This document shows positions 36,178 to 44,101 of a stretch of DNA of 64,000 nt, piece after piece. The translations under genes were made by a program, and so were the position numbers. Under the pieces are notes generated by a model, which saw only the letters and a program-made list of their open reading frames with translations, was not told the origin of the DNA and did not search any database. The first letter of the stretch is position 1; each line of letters starts with the position of its first letter. Origin of the DNA: Fructilactobacillus myrtifloralis (GTDB lineage: Bacteria > Bacillota > Bacilli > Lactobacillales > Lactobacillaceae); NCBI RefSeq assembly GCF_024029335.1, contig NZ_CP097116.1, positions 868,001 to 932,000 of the forward strand, read 5' to 3'.

Positions 36178-36209
36178 AACGCCTAGCTCTACATGAGCTA
36201 GGCGTTTTT
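36178..36209 (+). terminator. Terminator after marR
   Basis: Hairpin ACGCCTAGCTC / GAGCTAGGCGT followed by TTTTT. Confidence 0.85.
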
Positions 36210-36368
36210 CTTCTCTGGTTTCCCTTTAAACTCTCCGGCTTTATTTAACCATTGCTAAATCCAGTAATCATCTAACGTTACGTTAGTTTACCTATAACCA
36301 AGGTAGCTTAAAGTTTCCTTTCTTGTTAAACTTGAAACCAACCATCAGTAAGAAAGGATCCTCAAGTT

Positions 36369-36575
36369 ATGAAAATACTAAAAAGAGTAAGTTGGCCAAT
36401 CGTCCAAGTAATTGCATCCTTGCTTTCAATCTGGCTGGCGATCACCGGAATTAGTAACAACCATGCCCCCATTGTCCTGCGAGGCATCTGCATCATCGTA
36501 TTAATCTTCTTTATCTGTTGCGCCATTAAATCTATTCTAGCGCTCAGAGCTGCTCTACAGTCCCAAGTGAAATGA
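36369..36575 (+). CDS. Small membrane protein (68 aa)
   Basis: 68 aa with two hydrophobic helices (about residues 9-29 and 36-58) and a basic tail. A ribosome site AGAAAGGA lies ten bases upstream. No family is recognised. The 150 bases before it contain the short inverted repeat AAGTTT / AAACTT (about 36310-36333), possibly regulatory. Confidence 0.5.
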   Translation: MKILKRVSWPIVQVIASLLSIWLAITGISNNHAPIVLRGICIIVLIFFICCAIKSILALRAALQSQVK

Positions 36576-36623
36576 GCTAGAAGAATTAAAAATAATAAGC
36601 TTAAAAAATATGGAGTATATTCG

Positions 36624-37091
36624 ATGACACAAAAAAATAAAGTGCCATGGTATCTGGCTTTGTTTATTTCTGCAATAGTAGCGCAAATTGCATTGTTCAT
36701 GTCTGTCTACAAACTACCAAGTATAAATAATATCCACCCATTTGGATCACAAATTATTGTAGTAATTATTTTGCCAATAATTATATTTATAGCTTCATAT
36801 TTTGTAACTTAGTTATTTTTAAAGCTATTTGATAAAAACAAGGCTCCAGAATCTTTATTTATAGCAATGATTCTAGCTATAAGTATTGCAAATGGAATTT
36901 CTATTATTATTGCACTTTTATTTAAGACAACTATTGCACCAGCTAACGTTATTTTACAATCAATCTTAACAACACTAAGCTATTATAAATTTACAAAGTG
37001 CAAAGACAAACTTGGAAGTATAATAATTTTCACTATTTCGTTAATCATGAATGCATTACTGACATTTTTAACTAATCTTTTTTATCTATAA
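36624..37091 (+). pseudogene. Membrane protein gene interrupted by in-frame TAG
   Basis: One reading frame of 156 codons with an internal TAG at 36810-36812. The first part (62 aa) has two hydrophobic helices and ends FIASYFVT. The frame continues without a break as LFLKLFDKNKAPESLFIAM and three further hydrophobic segments to the stop at 37091. A start ATG at 36867 exists in the second part but has no good ribosome site. The simplest reading is a nonsense mutation in a four- or five-helix membrane protein. The region is AT-rich. No family is recognised. Confidence 0.65.
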
Positions 37092-37188
37092 AATCGTTCA
37101 CTGATAAACTTAATTTCACCAATCGTATTCCCTTCGTCAGCAAGGTCATCTATCATTAGATAGATAACTTACGTTTAGGGAGATCACT

Positions 37189-37707
37189 ATGATAATTAGC
37201 ATCATTATTTTAATTAGCTTATTACTAGCCATTGGGTTTATTGCCGGTCGGTCGCAAGACAAATTTTTATTTTTAAAGTCCGGTGTTTACTTCTTTTTAA
37301 TGGAAATCACGTCCAGCATCGCACTCCTAATATCTGTCAGTGGTGTCTATTTTCTCATGGTAAAACTGTTGCACTACCACATTCGGATTCTCACATTCTG
37401 TCTCGCCGCCACGTTTATTGGTGGGATTCTCAACTTTTATGTCATCCGCTGGTTAAAGTTCTTTAAACGATCTAACAGCTTGTTGGTTATGCAAGTTGAG
37501 TATTACATCCAATGGACTACGATTGCCCTAACCCTCTATCAATTTTTAACGGGTTCACATGCCAATTTAAAGGTCTTTGCCAAGGCAGGGATTTCCGCCG
37601 AAAATTTAGATATCAACACCCTTAATTTAGTGGTTTTACCCCTGCTGTTAGTCAGCTGGATCTCAATCGCCATGATTAAGATTTATTTGACGGATCGGGG
37701 GCACTAG
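37189..37707 (+). CDS. Hypothetical membrane protein
   Basis: 172 aa with four to five hydrophobic segments (about residues 2-18, 31-58, 66-87, 103-118 and 145-163). No family is recognised. ATG lies six bases after GGGAG. It stands alone between the interrupted gene and a strong terminator. Base use is intermediate between the AT-rich stretch and the normal genes. Confidence 0.6.
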   Translation: MIISIIILISLLLAIGFIAGRSQDKFLFLKSGVYFFLMEITSSIALLISVSGVYFLMVKLLHYHIRILTFCLAATFIGGILNFYVIRWLKFFKRSNSLLVMQVEYYIQWTTIALTLYQFLTGSHANLKVFAKAGISAENLDINTLNLVVLPLLLVSWISIAMIKIYLTDRGH

Positions 37708-37827
37708 TTGCCAACTGCTGTTCAATCCCTTATTAGCACCCCAATAGGAGCAAAAGAACCCTCCAGCTTAAAGGCCTAACCATTTTCCGGGTTTCGAATG
37801 TGAAACCAACTTCCTAAAAAGCCAAAC

Positions 37828-37860
37828 AAAAAAGCGACCAGCAGTGCTGGTCGCTTTTTT
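37828..37860. terminator. Two-way terminator between the membrane gene and ykoE
   Basis: Perfect hairpin AAAAAAGCGACCAGCA / TGCTGGTCGCTTTTTT. Confidence 0.9.
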
Positions 37861-37878
37861 CAAATGCCAATTACCACT

Positions 37879-38445
37879 TTATTTTTCTAACAAGTGTGCC
37901 CGTTCCAGCATCCGTGCAATCAACAGTGATAACACCCCACTGAAGAGGAATACTGACACCAGACTCACTAAAAACAACGCCACAATTAGGCCAGCACTAA
38001 AACCAGCGTAATCATGCTTCAACAACTGAAACCCAAACGTCACAACGGTCGTCGTAATCGAAGTTAACGTAACGCTCAGCCAACTGTAGTTTTTGTAGCC
38101 CGTCACCGCAAACCCGAGTTCGGACCCAACTCCCTGGACGACCCCAGATATCAAAGTTGCTGCGCCCCAAATGCCACCGAGGAGCATTTCTACCACAGAT
38201 CCGAGTAATTCTGCTAACAACCCGGAGCCGGGAATCCGTACTACTAACAAGGCCAGTGGTCCCGAAATGGTCCAAAAACCTAGTAACGCGGCCCCAGCAA
38301 ATGGTGCTAACCCCATGGGCGTCAACAGAGCCGTCACCGCCGTATAAATTGGATTCATAATCCAGAAAATTAATCCGGTCACAATTCCAATTAAAGTAAC
38401 TAAAATAATGTTTTTCAAATGCCAATCTGCTAACCAATGCTTCAT
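37879..38445 (-). CDS. ykoE: ECF transporter S component YkoE (thiamine/HMP)
   Basis: 188 aa with five to six helices. The YkoE family is recognised from WIMNPIYTAVTAL and LLAELLGSVVEMLLGGIWG, with SGVVQGVGSELGFAV between helices. It binds the thiamine pyrimidine moiety or thiamine and works with YkoD/YkoC, encoded about 10 kb to the left. I chose ATG 38445, eight bases after GGAGG, since the riboswitch terminator lies just upstream of an in-frame longer version. Confidence 0.85.
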   Translation of the reverse strand: MKHWLADWHLKNIILVTLIGIVTGLIFWIMNPIYTAVTALLTPMGLAPFAGAALLGFWTISGPLALLVVRIPGSGLLAELLGSVVEMLLGGIWGAATLISGVVQGVGSELGFAVTGYKNYSWLSVTLTSITTTVVTFGFQLLKHDYAGFSAGLIVALFLVSLVSVFLFSGVLSLLIARMLERAHLLEK

Positions 38446-38477
38446 GCTTTTATCCTCCGTTTGTGATTTCTGCATAA

Positions 38478-38651
38478 TAAAAAGCACTCAACCACAGCTG
38501 AGTGCTTCAGAAAGACAAATTAAGATTGCACTAGTAACAATCGTCATTTCTAACGCGATAATCGTTCCCTGCGGTAGTTCTAACTACATCAGGTTCAATG
38601 GGTTTAATCTCAGCTCGTGGCACCCCAACTTTTTATTATGTCGTTAGTATA
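38478..38651 (-). promoter_or_regulatory. TPP riboswitch with terminator ahead of ykoE
   Basis: On the complement, -10 TATACT with extended TG (38646-38651) is followed by GGGGTGCC, GCTGAGATTAAACCC and TTGAACCTGATGTAG (aptamer about 38553-38630). A hairpin AAGCACTCAGCTG / TTGAGTGCTTTTT (38478-38508) follows as terminator. This mirrors the ykoD leader, so both parts of the transporter answer to thiamine diphosphate. Confidence 0.9.
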
Positions 38652-38660
38652 GCATACTTT

Positions 38661-40034
38661 TTACCGCATGCTGTGCTTTTTTTCCAAACCAAAGGCTCGG
38701 GAACAGCCGTAGTAAACCACGGCCGAGAGTGCCATTGTAATAAAGGTCGCCCCGATCGTTGCCTGAATCACCGGAAGCTGCTTCAACAGCAGGTAGACGA
38801 TGACCCCTAGCACTAGGCTTCCTACGGCAATCACATTGTAGCCACCCTGATACCACAACGGACCCTTTGGATTTGCCAACGTCTCTGGCGTATAATTATC
38901 CCGGTTCAGGCAGAAATAATCCACACACATGATGGCGATGATTGGTCCCAGTAACATCCCGGTATAGTCTAGAAAAGCAATGAAAGCCGCCAGGAAACTT
39001 CCGCTCAATAACGGCACAAAGGTCAATAACATCGAAACCACGGTGATGATCACGAGGGCCTTATTAAAACTCACTTTGTGAAACACATTGTTCAAAGCGG
39101 AGGCGCCGGCCTGAATGTTAACGGCATTAGCGGTCATGCTCGTCAACACAATTACGATCATGGCGATGAAGCCTAAGCCGAGCTTATTGGCAATAATACT
39201 AGGATCAGAGTTGTTCGCATCGTAACTACCCGACGTCAGCGCCACGCTAATCGTGGTACAAATCCCAATCAGGATAAAGCTAAGGAGTCCCAGCAATGCC
39301 CCCCAGAATGGTGCGCTAACGGCCACGTGTTTGCTACGGGTAAACCGGGTAAAATCGGCACCACCGGTGACCCAGCCTAGTCCCGCGGCGGCAATCGTAT
39401 CAATGCCCAGGCCAAATGCCATCTTTTGGGATGCGGGAACGTGATAATGGAGTAAGTCGGTCAACGAAACGTTTTTAAACACCACAATCGTTTCTAAAAT
39501 CACAAAAATGATAACTAAAATGACCCCAATTCGTTCCACCAGCTGCACGGAACGTTGTCCGGCCACAATACTTAGAATGTGCAACACACTCATGATGGCA
39601 ATCCCGACAATCATTCCCAGGTTTCCACCTGGCTGGCCAAATAACGGCCATTTAAACAAGCTGTGAAAAATAAAAGCGAGGGACGTGGCGGCAATAAAGG
39701 TATTCACGGCCGTCCAGCCCAAGAAGAGGGTGATGTTGATTAACGAGGGAATGAGACTGCCCCGAATTCCAAATGAACCCCGGGAAAGCACCGTGGTGGT
39801 AGCTCCTGTTTGATAACCAACGTAGCCCATCATACTCAAAAAGAGGTAGACCAGCACGCCGGCAATCAACGTGGCCAAGGTCCCACCGATTAAGCCACAG
39901 GCGGCCACGACCCCACCGAGAAACCAGGTTCCATTGTTCGCGTTCGCCCCAAACCAGGTTGCAAACATATCCCAGTAATTCATATTCCGTTCGTTTTCCG
40001 GTATAACTTGAAACGCGTGTTTGCTATTATTCAA
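38661..40034 (-). CDS. NCS1 family permease (nucleobase/thiamine-precursor type)
   Basis: 457 aa with about 12 helices. NCS1 features are MNYWDMFATWFGANANNGTW near the N-terminus, GYQTGATTTVLSRGSFGIRG in the second to third helix region, and GAWVTGGADFTRF-like GWVTGGADFTRFTRS. The family imports cytosine, hydantoin, allantoin or thiamine precursors. The position just ahead of the TPP-controlled ykoE hints at hydroxymethylpyrimidine, but the gene itself has no TPP aptamer. I chose a TTG start at 40034, seven bases after GGAGG; a longer frame exists but lacks a ribosome site. Confidence 0.85.
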   Translation of the reverse strand: MNNSKHAFQVIPENERNMNYWDMFATWFGANANNGTWFLGGVVAACGLIGGTLATLIAGVLVYLFLSMMGYVGYQTGATTTVLSRGSFGIRGSLIPSLINITLFLGWTAVNTFIAATSLAFIFHSLFKWPLFGQPGGNLGMIVGIAIMSVLHILSIVAGQRSVQLVERIGVILVIIFVILETIVVFKNVSLTDLLHYHVPASQKMAFGLGIDTIAAAGLGWVTGGADFTRFTRSKHVAVSAPFWGALLGLLSFILIGICTTISVALTSGSYDANNSDPSIIANKLGLGFIAMIVIVLTSMTANAVNIQAGASALNNVFHKVSFNKALVIITVVSMLLTFVPLLSGSFLAAFIAFLDYTGMLLGPIIAIMCVDYFCLNRDNYTPETLANPKGPLWYQGGYNVIAVGSLVLGVIVYLLLKQLPVIQATIGATFITMALSAVVYYGCSRAFGLEKKHSMR

Positions 40035-40221
40035 TATAGTTTCCTCCAAAATATTAACATTTTGTGTCTGTTTTATATCAATAATCGTCTTTATTAGTAT
40101 AGCAGAGATAATTACGAAACGGTAACTTTCCCGGTCTTTTCTGCATTGTTTCCCCTCCACACGAATTAGCTTATAATTACCTAAATCAAATTTTTTAATC
40201 CAGAAAGCGGGGTGCGCGAAC

Positions 40222-40740
40222 ATGCCAACGAAAATTCTTGAAATCTATGATTCCCTGTTACCAACATTGCTAATCTCAATTCACCAGGAATACGTAACTG
40301 AAATTAACCTTGGTACCAAGGTCATAGAATATCGTAAATCTTTTTTCCATGATCCATTTCAAGCCTTCGTTTATTCCAGTGGCAAGGGAGGGGGAATTGC
40401 CACCTTTATCCAGTGTGATCAACCGATTGTTAGTGATGCTGATCGCTTAGCACGCATCGGATCACTCGTCGGAAACGATGATTATCGTGAGCTTTTTTCT
40501 TACTTTAAACCGAAAAATACCGGCGTTATAATCCCGATTCAAACGGCTTATCAAATCCCACTTCTCCCCTTAACTCAACTCAGAGAACAATTTACCGAGT
40601 TTACTGCTCCGCAAAAATACACTTTCTTGGATCATCCAAATAAACAAGCCTTATTAAATTATCTATTGGAACAACCCATCATTGGCAAAACGAAAAATAA
40701 CTGGCACAATTACTACGAACAACTTCGCCAGCAACTATAG
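40222..40740 (+). CDS. ASCH/PUA-like domain protein
   Basis: 172 aa, soluble. LLISIHQEYVTEINLGTKVIEYRKSFF (residues about 15-41) is the ASCH pattern (I-P-Y-x-x-x-I-x-G-K-x-E-R-K). It is followed by an FVYSSGKGGGIATF strand with the usual small-residue turn. The family is thought to bind RNA or modified nucleosides; its role here is unknown. It is divergent from the NCS1 permease. Confidence 0.6.
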   Translation: MPTKILEIYDSLLPTLLISIHQEYVTEINLGTKVIEYRKSFFHDPFQAFVYSSGKGGGIATFIQCDQPIVSDADRLARIGSLVGNDDYRELFSYFKPKNTGVIIPIQTAYQIPLLPLTQLREQFTEFTAPQKYTFLDHPNKQALLNYLLEQPIIGKTKNNWHNYYEQLRQQL

Positions 40741-40786
40741 ATTCACTTTCTTGCAATCATTTTTACAACAGAAATCGTCACCCCCA

Positions 40787-40800
40787 TGTAAGCGGAAACA
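40787..40800 (+). promoter_or_regulatory. cre-like site
   Basis: TGTAAGCGGAAACA matches the CcpA consensus TGWAANCGNTNWCA at all but one fixed position. It lies directly ahead of a TAAAAT -10 candidate (40803-40808) of the small membrane gene at 40843. Confidence 0.5.
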
Positions 40801-40842
40801 TGGTAAAATAGAAGTATAAACAAGGAAGAAAGGAGAAAAACT

Positions 40843-41109
40843 ATGATTATTTTATTACATGCTTTAATTGGAATCGTTGGCTTTGTTAGTGCCGGGGTCC
40901 TCGGAATTAGTTTCATGGGACATACTCAAGAATTATCAACCATGCAACGCTGGTCCTTAATCCTAACGGTTAGTGCCGTTGGAATTACCGCTGTGCTCGG
41001 TCTATACTACATGGCTGGAATCTGGGGCGCCTTAGTTTCCGCACTCTTACTAGCTTACTTTGAATACGTTTGCTTCTTTAAGGAAGCTAAAACCGTTCAC
41101 AATAACTAA
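40843..41109 (+). CDS. Small membrane protein (88 aa)
   Basis: 88 aa with three hydrophobic segments (about residues 2-25, 38-56 and 59-77) and a short hydrophilic tail. ATG follows GAAAGGAG. No family is recognised; it is followed by a strong terminator. A cre-like box upstream suggests carbon control. Confidence 0.65.
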   Translation: MIILLHALIGIVGFVSAGVLGISFMGHTQELSTMQRWSLILTVSAVGITAVLGLYYMAGIWGALVSALLLAYFEYVCFFKEAKTVHNN

Positions 41110-41115
41110 TTACAT

Positions 41116-41151
41116 AAAAAGCGCTCACCGAAATTCGGTGAGCGCTTTTTT
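41116..41151. terminator. Two-way terminator
   Basis: AAAAAGCGCTCACCGAA / TTCGGTGAGCGCTTTTT, perfect hairpin between two converging genes. Confidence 0.92.
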
Positions 41152-41164
41152 CTGCCTTCCATCA

Positions 41165-42472
41165 TTATGGTAACTTCACTAAGCCCACGGCGACCGTCCC
41201 TGCGATCCAAAAGAGGCTGCCAAGTAACATCAGCGTTGGAAGGGAATTCCCAATCAACGGCAAAATTACCACACTGAACAGCGAAGCAACGATCTGGGGT
41301 ACGCATACCTGCGCATTAAACAACCCTTGGTACACGCCTGCATTCTGGGCGGGAACGGCATCCATCACAAAGGCCAGGGGATAAATAATAATTCCAGCCC
41401 ATCCGACTCCAATTAAAATAAAGGCGATCACCATCCCGATGACCGAATGCAGGAGGCCGACGCCCACAAAGCCCACGGCCCCAACGGCTAACGTCAGCCC
41501 TAACGCTCGAACTTGATGGCGACGAGGAACCCGGGCTAGTCCAACGGCCATCACAGAGGCTGCCAGGGCATAAATCCCTGACAAAACCCCAAACAAGTTC
41601 CCGCCTTGTTGATAGGCCGCACTCGCCGGGTTCGTTGCTTGGTAAACGTTGGCAGCAACTGTCCCCGCCCCATACGTCCATAAGATCGCAAAGGCTACAA
41701 ACGCCAGGCCCTGCACTAACGCAATTGCCCAAAAAATCGCCGGTGCCTGTTTAATTAGTTCCCAGCTACTCGGCTGGGTAGGACTCGGTGGTCCTTGGTA
41801 CCGTTCGAGTTCTGCTGGGGCGTATTCATGCACATGCAACACGGTCAAAATGGTACAAACGGTTAGGATCAACGCCGCCAAGTAAAAGACTAATTTAATC
41901 GTGAGCGGAGCTACTCCAGCCGGTGCTGTGTTCTCGATTCCCAGTTGGGATAATAACCAGGGGGTGATGGCGGCGAGGATTCCCCCACCGTTTACCATGA
42001 TACTTTGCAGCGACGTGACCTGACCCTTTTGTTCACTATTCACCATGTCCCCAATCAGAATTTTAAACGGGGCAACGCAAGCATTCGCGGCCACAATGTA
42101 CAGTAACACCAGCGTGGCACCAATGCTTAAAACTAACGGGGTTGACAGGCCCCAGTCTCCGGCATTGGGCAGTAACACTAACGTGACATCAGCCAAAAGC
42201 GTTCCCCCAATCAAGTAAGGTAAGCGTCGGCCCACGTGGGGCAGCCACGTTGCATCCGAAAATTTACCTAAAACGGGCTGGGTAATCATGCCCGTTAGCG
42301 GGGGAATCAGAAAAAGAAACGCTAACAACTGGGGGCTCGCTCCAAACGTTTGAAATAACCGCCCTAATTGCGAATTCTCGAGACCTAACGACATTTGCGC
42401 TCCCAAAAGGCCAAAGCTCAACCAGAAGATTTGGCGAAACTTAAGGGCTGGTAATGGTTGTGGTGCTGACAT
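41165..42472 (-). CDS. MFS transporter, SLC45-like sugar symporter type
   Basis: 435 aa with about 12 helices. FGLLGAQMSLGLENSQLGRLF, IPPLTGMITQPVLGKFSDATW, VGRRLPYLIGG and NACVAPFKILIGDMVNSEQKG fit the SLC45/sucrose-type MFS branch, often associated with maltose or sucrose uptake. No glycosidase or phosphorylase is adjacent, so the substrate is open. ATG follows AAAGGAAGTGCCCC. It is divergent from the sugar porter at 42668. Confidence 0.82.
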   Translation of the reverse strand: MSAPQPLPALKFRQIFWLSFGLLGAQMSLGLENSQLGRLFQTFGASPQLLAFLFLIPPLTGMITQPVLGKFSDATWLPHVGRRLPYLIGGTLLADVTLVLLPNAGDWGLSTPLVLSIGATLVLLYIVAANACVAPFKILIGDMVNSEQKGQVTSLQSIMVNGGGILAAITPWLLSQLGIENTAPAGVAPLTIKLVFYLAALILTVCTILTVLHVHEYAPAELERYQGPPSPTQPSSWELIKQAPAIFWAIALVQGLAFVAFAILWTYGAGTVAANVYQATNPASAAYQQGGNLFGVLSGIYALAASVMAVGLARVPRRHQVRALGLTLAVGAVGFVGVGLLHSVIGMVIAFILIGVGWAGIIIYPLAFVMDAVPAQNAGVYQGLFNAQVCVPQIVASLFSVVILPLIGNSLPTLMLLGSLFWIAGTVAVGLVKLP

Positions 42473-42585
42473 GGGGCACTTCCTTTCAGAGGTTTATTCC
42501 CATTGTACTGGTCCCCTACTGGGGATTCAAACTCAGAAATCACGTTATTAATTCACAATTAAATTAATATTTTTCACAAATAGGC

Positions 42586-42614
42586 TTGCCAAGCTTTCTG
42601 TAAGCGGTTACAAT
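42586..42614 (+). promoter_or_regulatory. Promoter with perfect cre box ahead of sugar porter
   Basis: TTGCCA (42586-42591), a 17-base spacer and TACAAT (42609-42614). TGTAAGCGGTTACA (42599-42612) fits TGWAANCGNTNWCA at every position and overlaps the -10, so CcpA bound here should repress during growth on preferred sugar. Confidence 0.85.
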
Positions 42615-42667
42615 TAACTTCATAACCGTGCAACCAACTAAATTTGCACCAGAAAGTAGGGAAAGTT

Positions 42668-44050
42668 GTGAAAAAATTTCATTTAAACATCGCATTTATT
42701 TTTATCTTTGGCGCCCTTGGCGGAATGCTCTTTGGGTTCGATACCGGGATTATTTCCGGGGCTTCGCCTTTAATCGAAAGTAATTTTCATTTAAACACCA
42801 CCCAAACCGGCTTCATTACCTCATCCGTCCTAATCGGATCAGCCGTGGGAGCCCTTTCGATTGGGGCACTTTCCGACCGTTTCGGTCGCAAAAGGCTTTT
42901 AATTCTCGCCGCGCTACTCTTTTTATCTGGTTCTGGATTGTCCGCCGTTGCGACGGGCTTTCTTCCGATGGTAATTGCCCGCATTATCTTAGGCCTAGCC
43001 GTTGGAGGTGCCTCCGCCCTAACCCCCGCCTACTTAGCTGAATTGGCCGATAAAGAACACCGGGGCTCGTTAGGAACCATGTTTCAACTCATGGTAACCC
43101 TCGGCATCTTACTGGCCTACGTTTCTAACCTCGCCTTTCTCGGCCACAACCTCTTAGGCATTCGGGACTGGCGCTGGATGCTCGGTTCAGCGCTAATTCC
43201 CGCCCTGTTGTTGTTAATCGGGGGCATTTTACTTCCCGAATCACCACGCTACCTAGTTGAAAAGGGGAAGGTTGATGAAGCGCGAACCGTCTTACACCGG
43301 ATGCGGGCCAATGGTACCACTGATCCGGATGCAGAAATCGCCGAGATCCAAGCCGTTTCGCACCAAGAAAAGGGCGGCTTCAAGGAACTTTTCACAATCG
43401 CCCGCCCGTCCTTGATTGTGGCCATGGGGATCATGCTCTTTCAACAATTGGTGGGGATTAACGCAGTCATCTACTTCCTCCCCCAAGTTTTCATGAAGGG
43501 CTTTCACTTCCCTGCTGCCAATGCCATCTGGATTTCCGTTGGGATTGGGGTGGTGAACTTTGTCGTTACCATCCTGGCCTACCTCATCATGGATCACGTT
43601 AACCGCAAAACGATTCTCATGTTTGGCTCGATTGTAATGGGCTTGTCCCTCGGACTTTTAGCGGTCCTGAACTTTACCCTCAGCATCCGGGTAGCAGCCA
43701 TTCCAACCATGCTGTTAATTGCCGTTTACATTTTTGGATTCGCCATTTCCTGGGGACCAATTGCCTGGCTGTTAATCGGGGAAATCTTCCCCCTCTCGGT
43801 CCGGGGGATCGGAACCGCGATTGGGTCAGCCGCCAACTGGATTGCGAACTTCATTGTTTCCCAATTCTTCCTCAGCACCCTCGCCCTGTTTAACAATAAC
43901 GTCGGTGGTCCCTTCGCAATTTTCGCAGTCTTTGCCTTCCTTTCCTGGGGCTTTGTCTACTACTTTGTTCCAGAAACGCGCAACAAATCCTTAGAAGCCA
44001 TCGAAGCTGAACTTGTCCACCGTTACCACACCAACCAAACCAAATCCTAA
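42668..44050 (+). CDS. MFS sugar porter (XylE/AraE type)
   Basis: 460 aa, 12 helices, sugar porter family. GGMLFGFDTGIISGA in the first helix, DRFGRKRLL and PESPRYLVEKGK (the family motif before the central loop), QQLVGINAVIYFLPQ and the C-terminal PETRNKSLEAIE are diagnostic. It probably imports a pentose or hexose with protons. I chose GTG 42668 (MKKFHLN) after AGGGA; a TTG eight codons upstream is less likely. A perfect cre box covers its promoter. Confidence 0.92.
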   Translation: MKKFHLNIAFIFIFGALGGMLFGFDTGIISGASPLIESNFHLNTTQTGFITSSVLIGSAVGALSIGALSDRFGRKRLLILAALLFLSGSGLSAVATGFLPMVIARIILGLAVGGASALTPAYLAELADKEHRGSLGTMFQLMVTLGILLAYVSNLAFLGHNLLGIRDWRWMLGSALIPALLLLIGGILLPESPRYLVEKGKVDEARTVLHRMRANGTTDPDAEIAEIQAVSHQEKGGFKELFTIARPSLIVAMGIMLFQQLVGINAVIYFLPQVFMKGFHFPAANAIWISVGIGVVNFVVTILAYLIMDHVNRKTILMFGSIVMGLSLGLLAVLNFTLSIRVAAIPTMLLIAVYIFGFAISWGPIAWLLIGEIFPLSVRGIGTAIGSAANWIANFIVSQFFLSTLALFNNNVGGPFAIFAVFAFLSWGFVYYFVPETRNKSLEAIEAELVHRYHTNQTKS

Positions 44051-44056
44051 GCAACC

Positions 44057-44098
44057 AAAAAAGCAAGCCAGCTCCAGGTAGAGCTGGCTTGCTTTTTT
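44057..44098. terminator. Two-way terminator between sugar porter and addA
   Basis: AAAAAAGCAAGCCAGCTC / GAGCTGGCTTGCTTTTTT, perfect hairpin. Confidence 0.92.
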
Positions 44099-44101
44099 AC
44101 G

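Noticed and set aside
36810-36812. TAG decoded as an amino acid (pyrrolysine-like readthrough)
   Set aside because: No such machinery is known in this group and other genes here use TAG as a normal stop.
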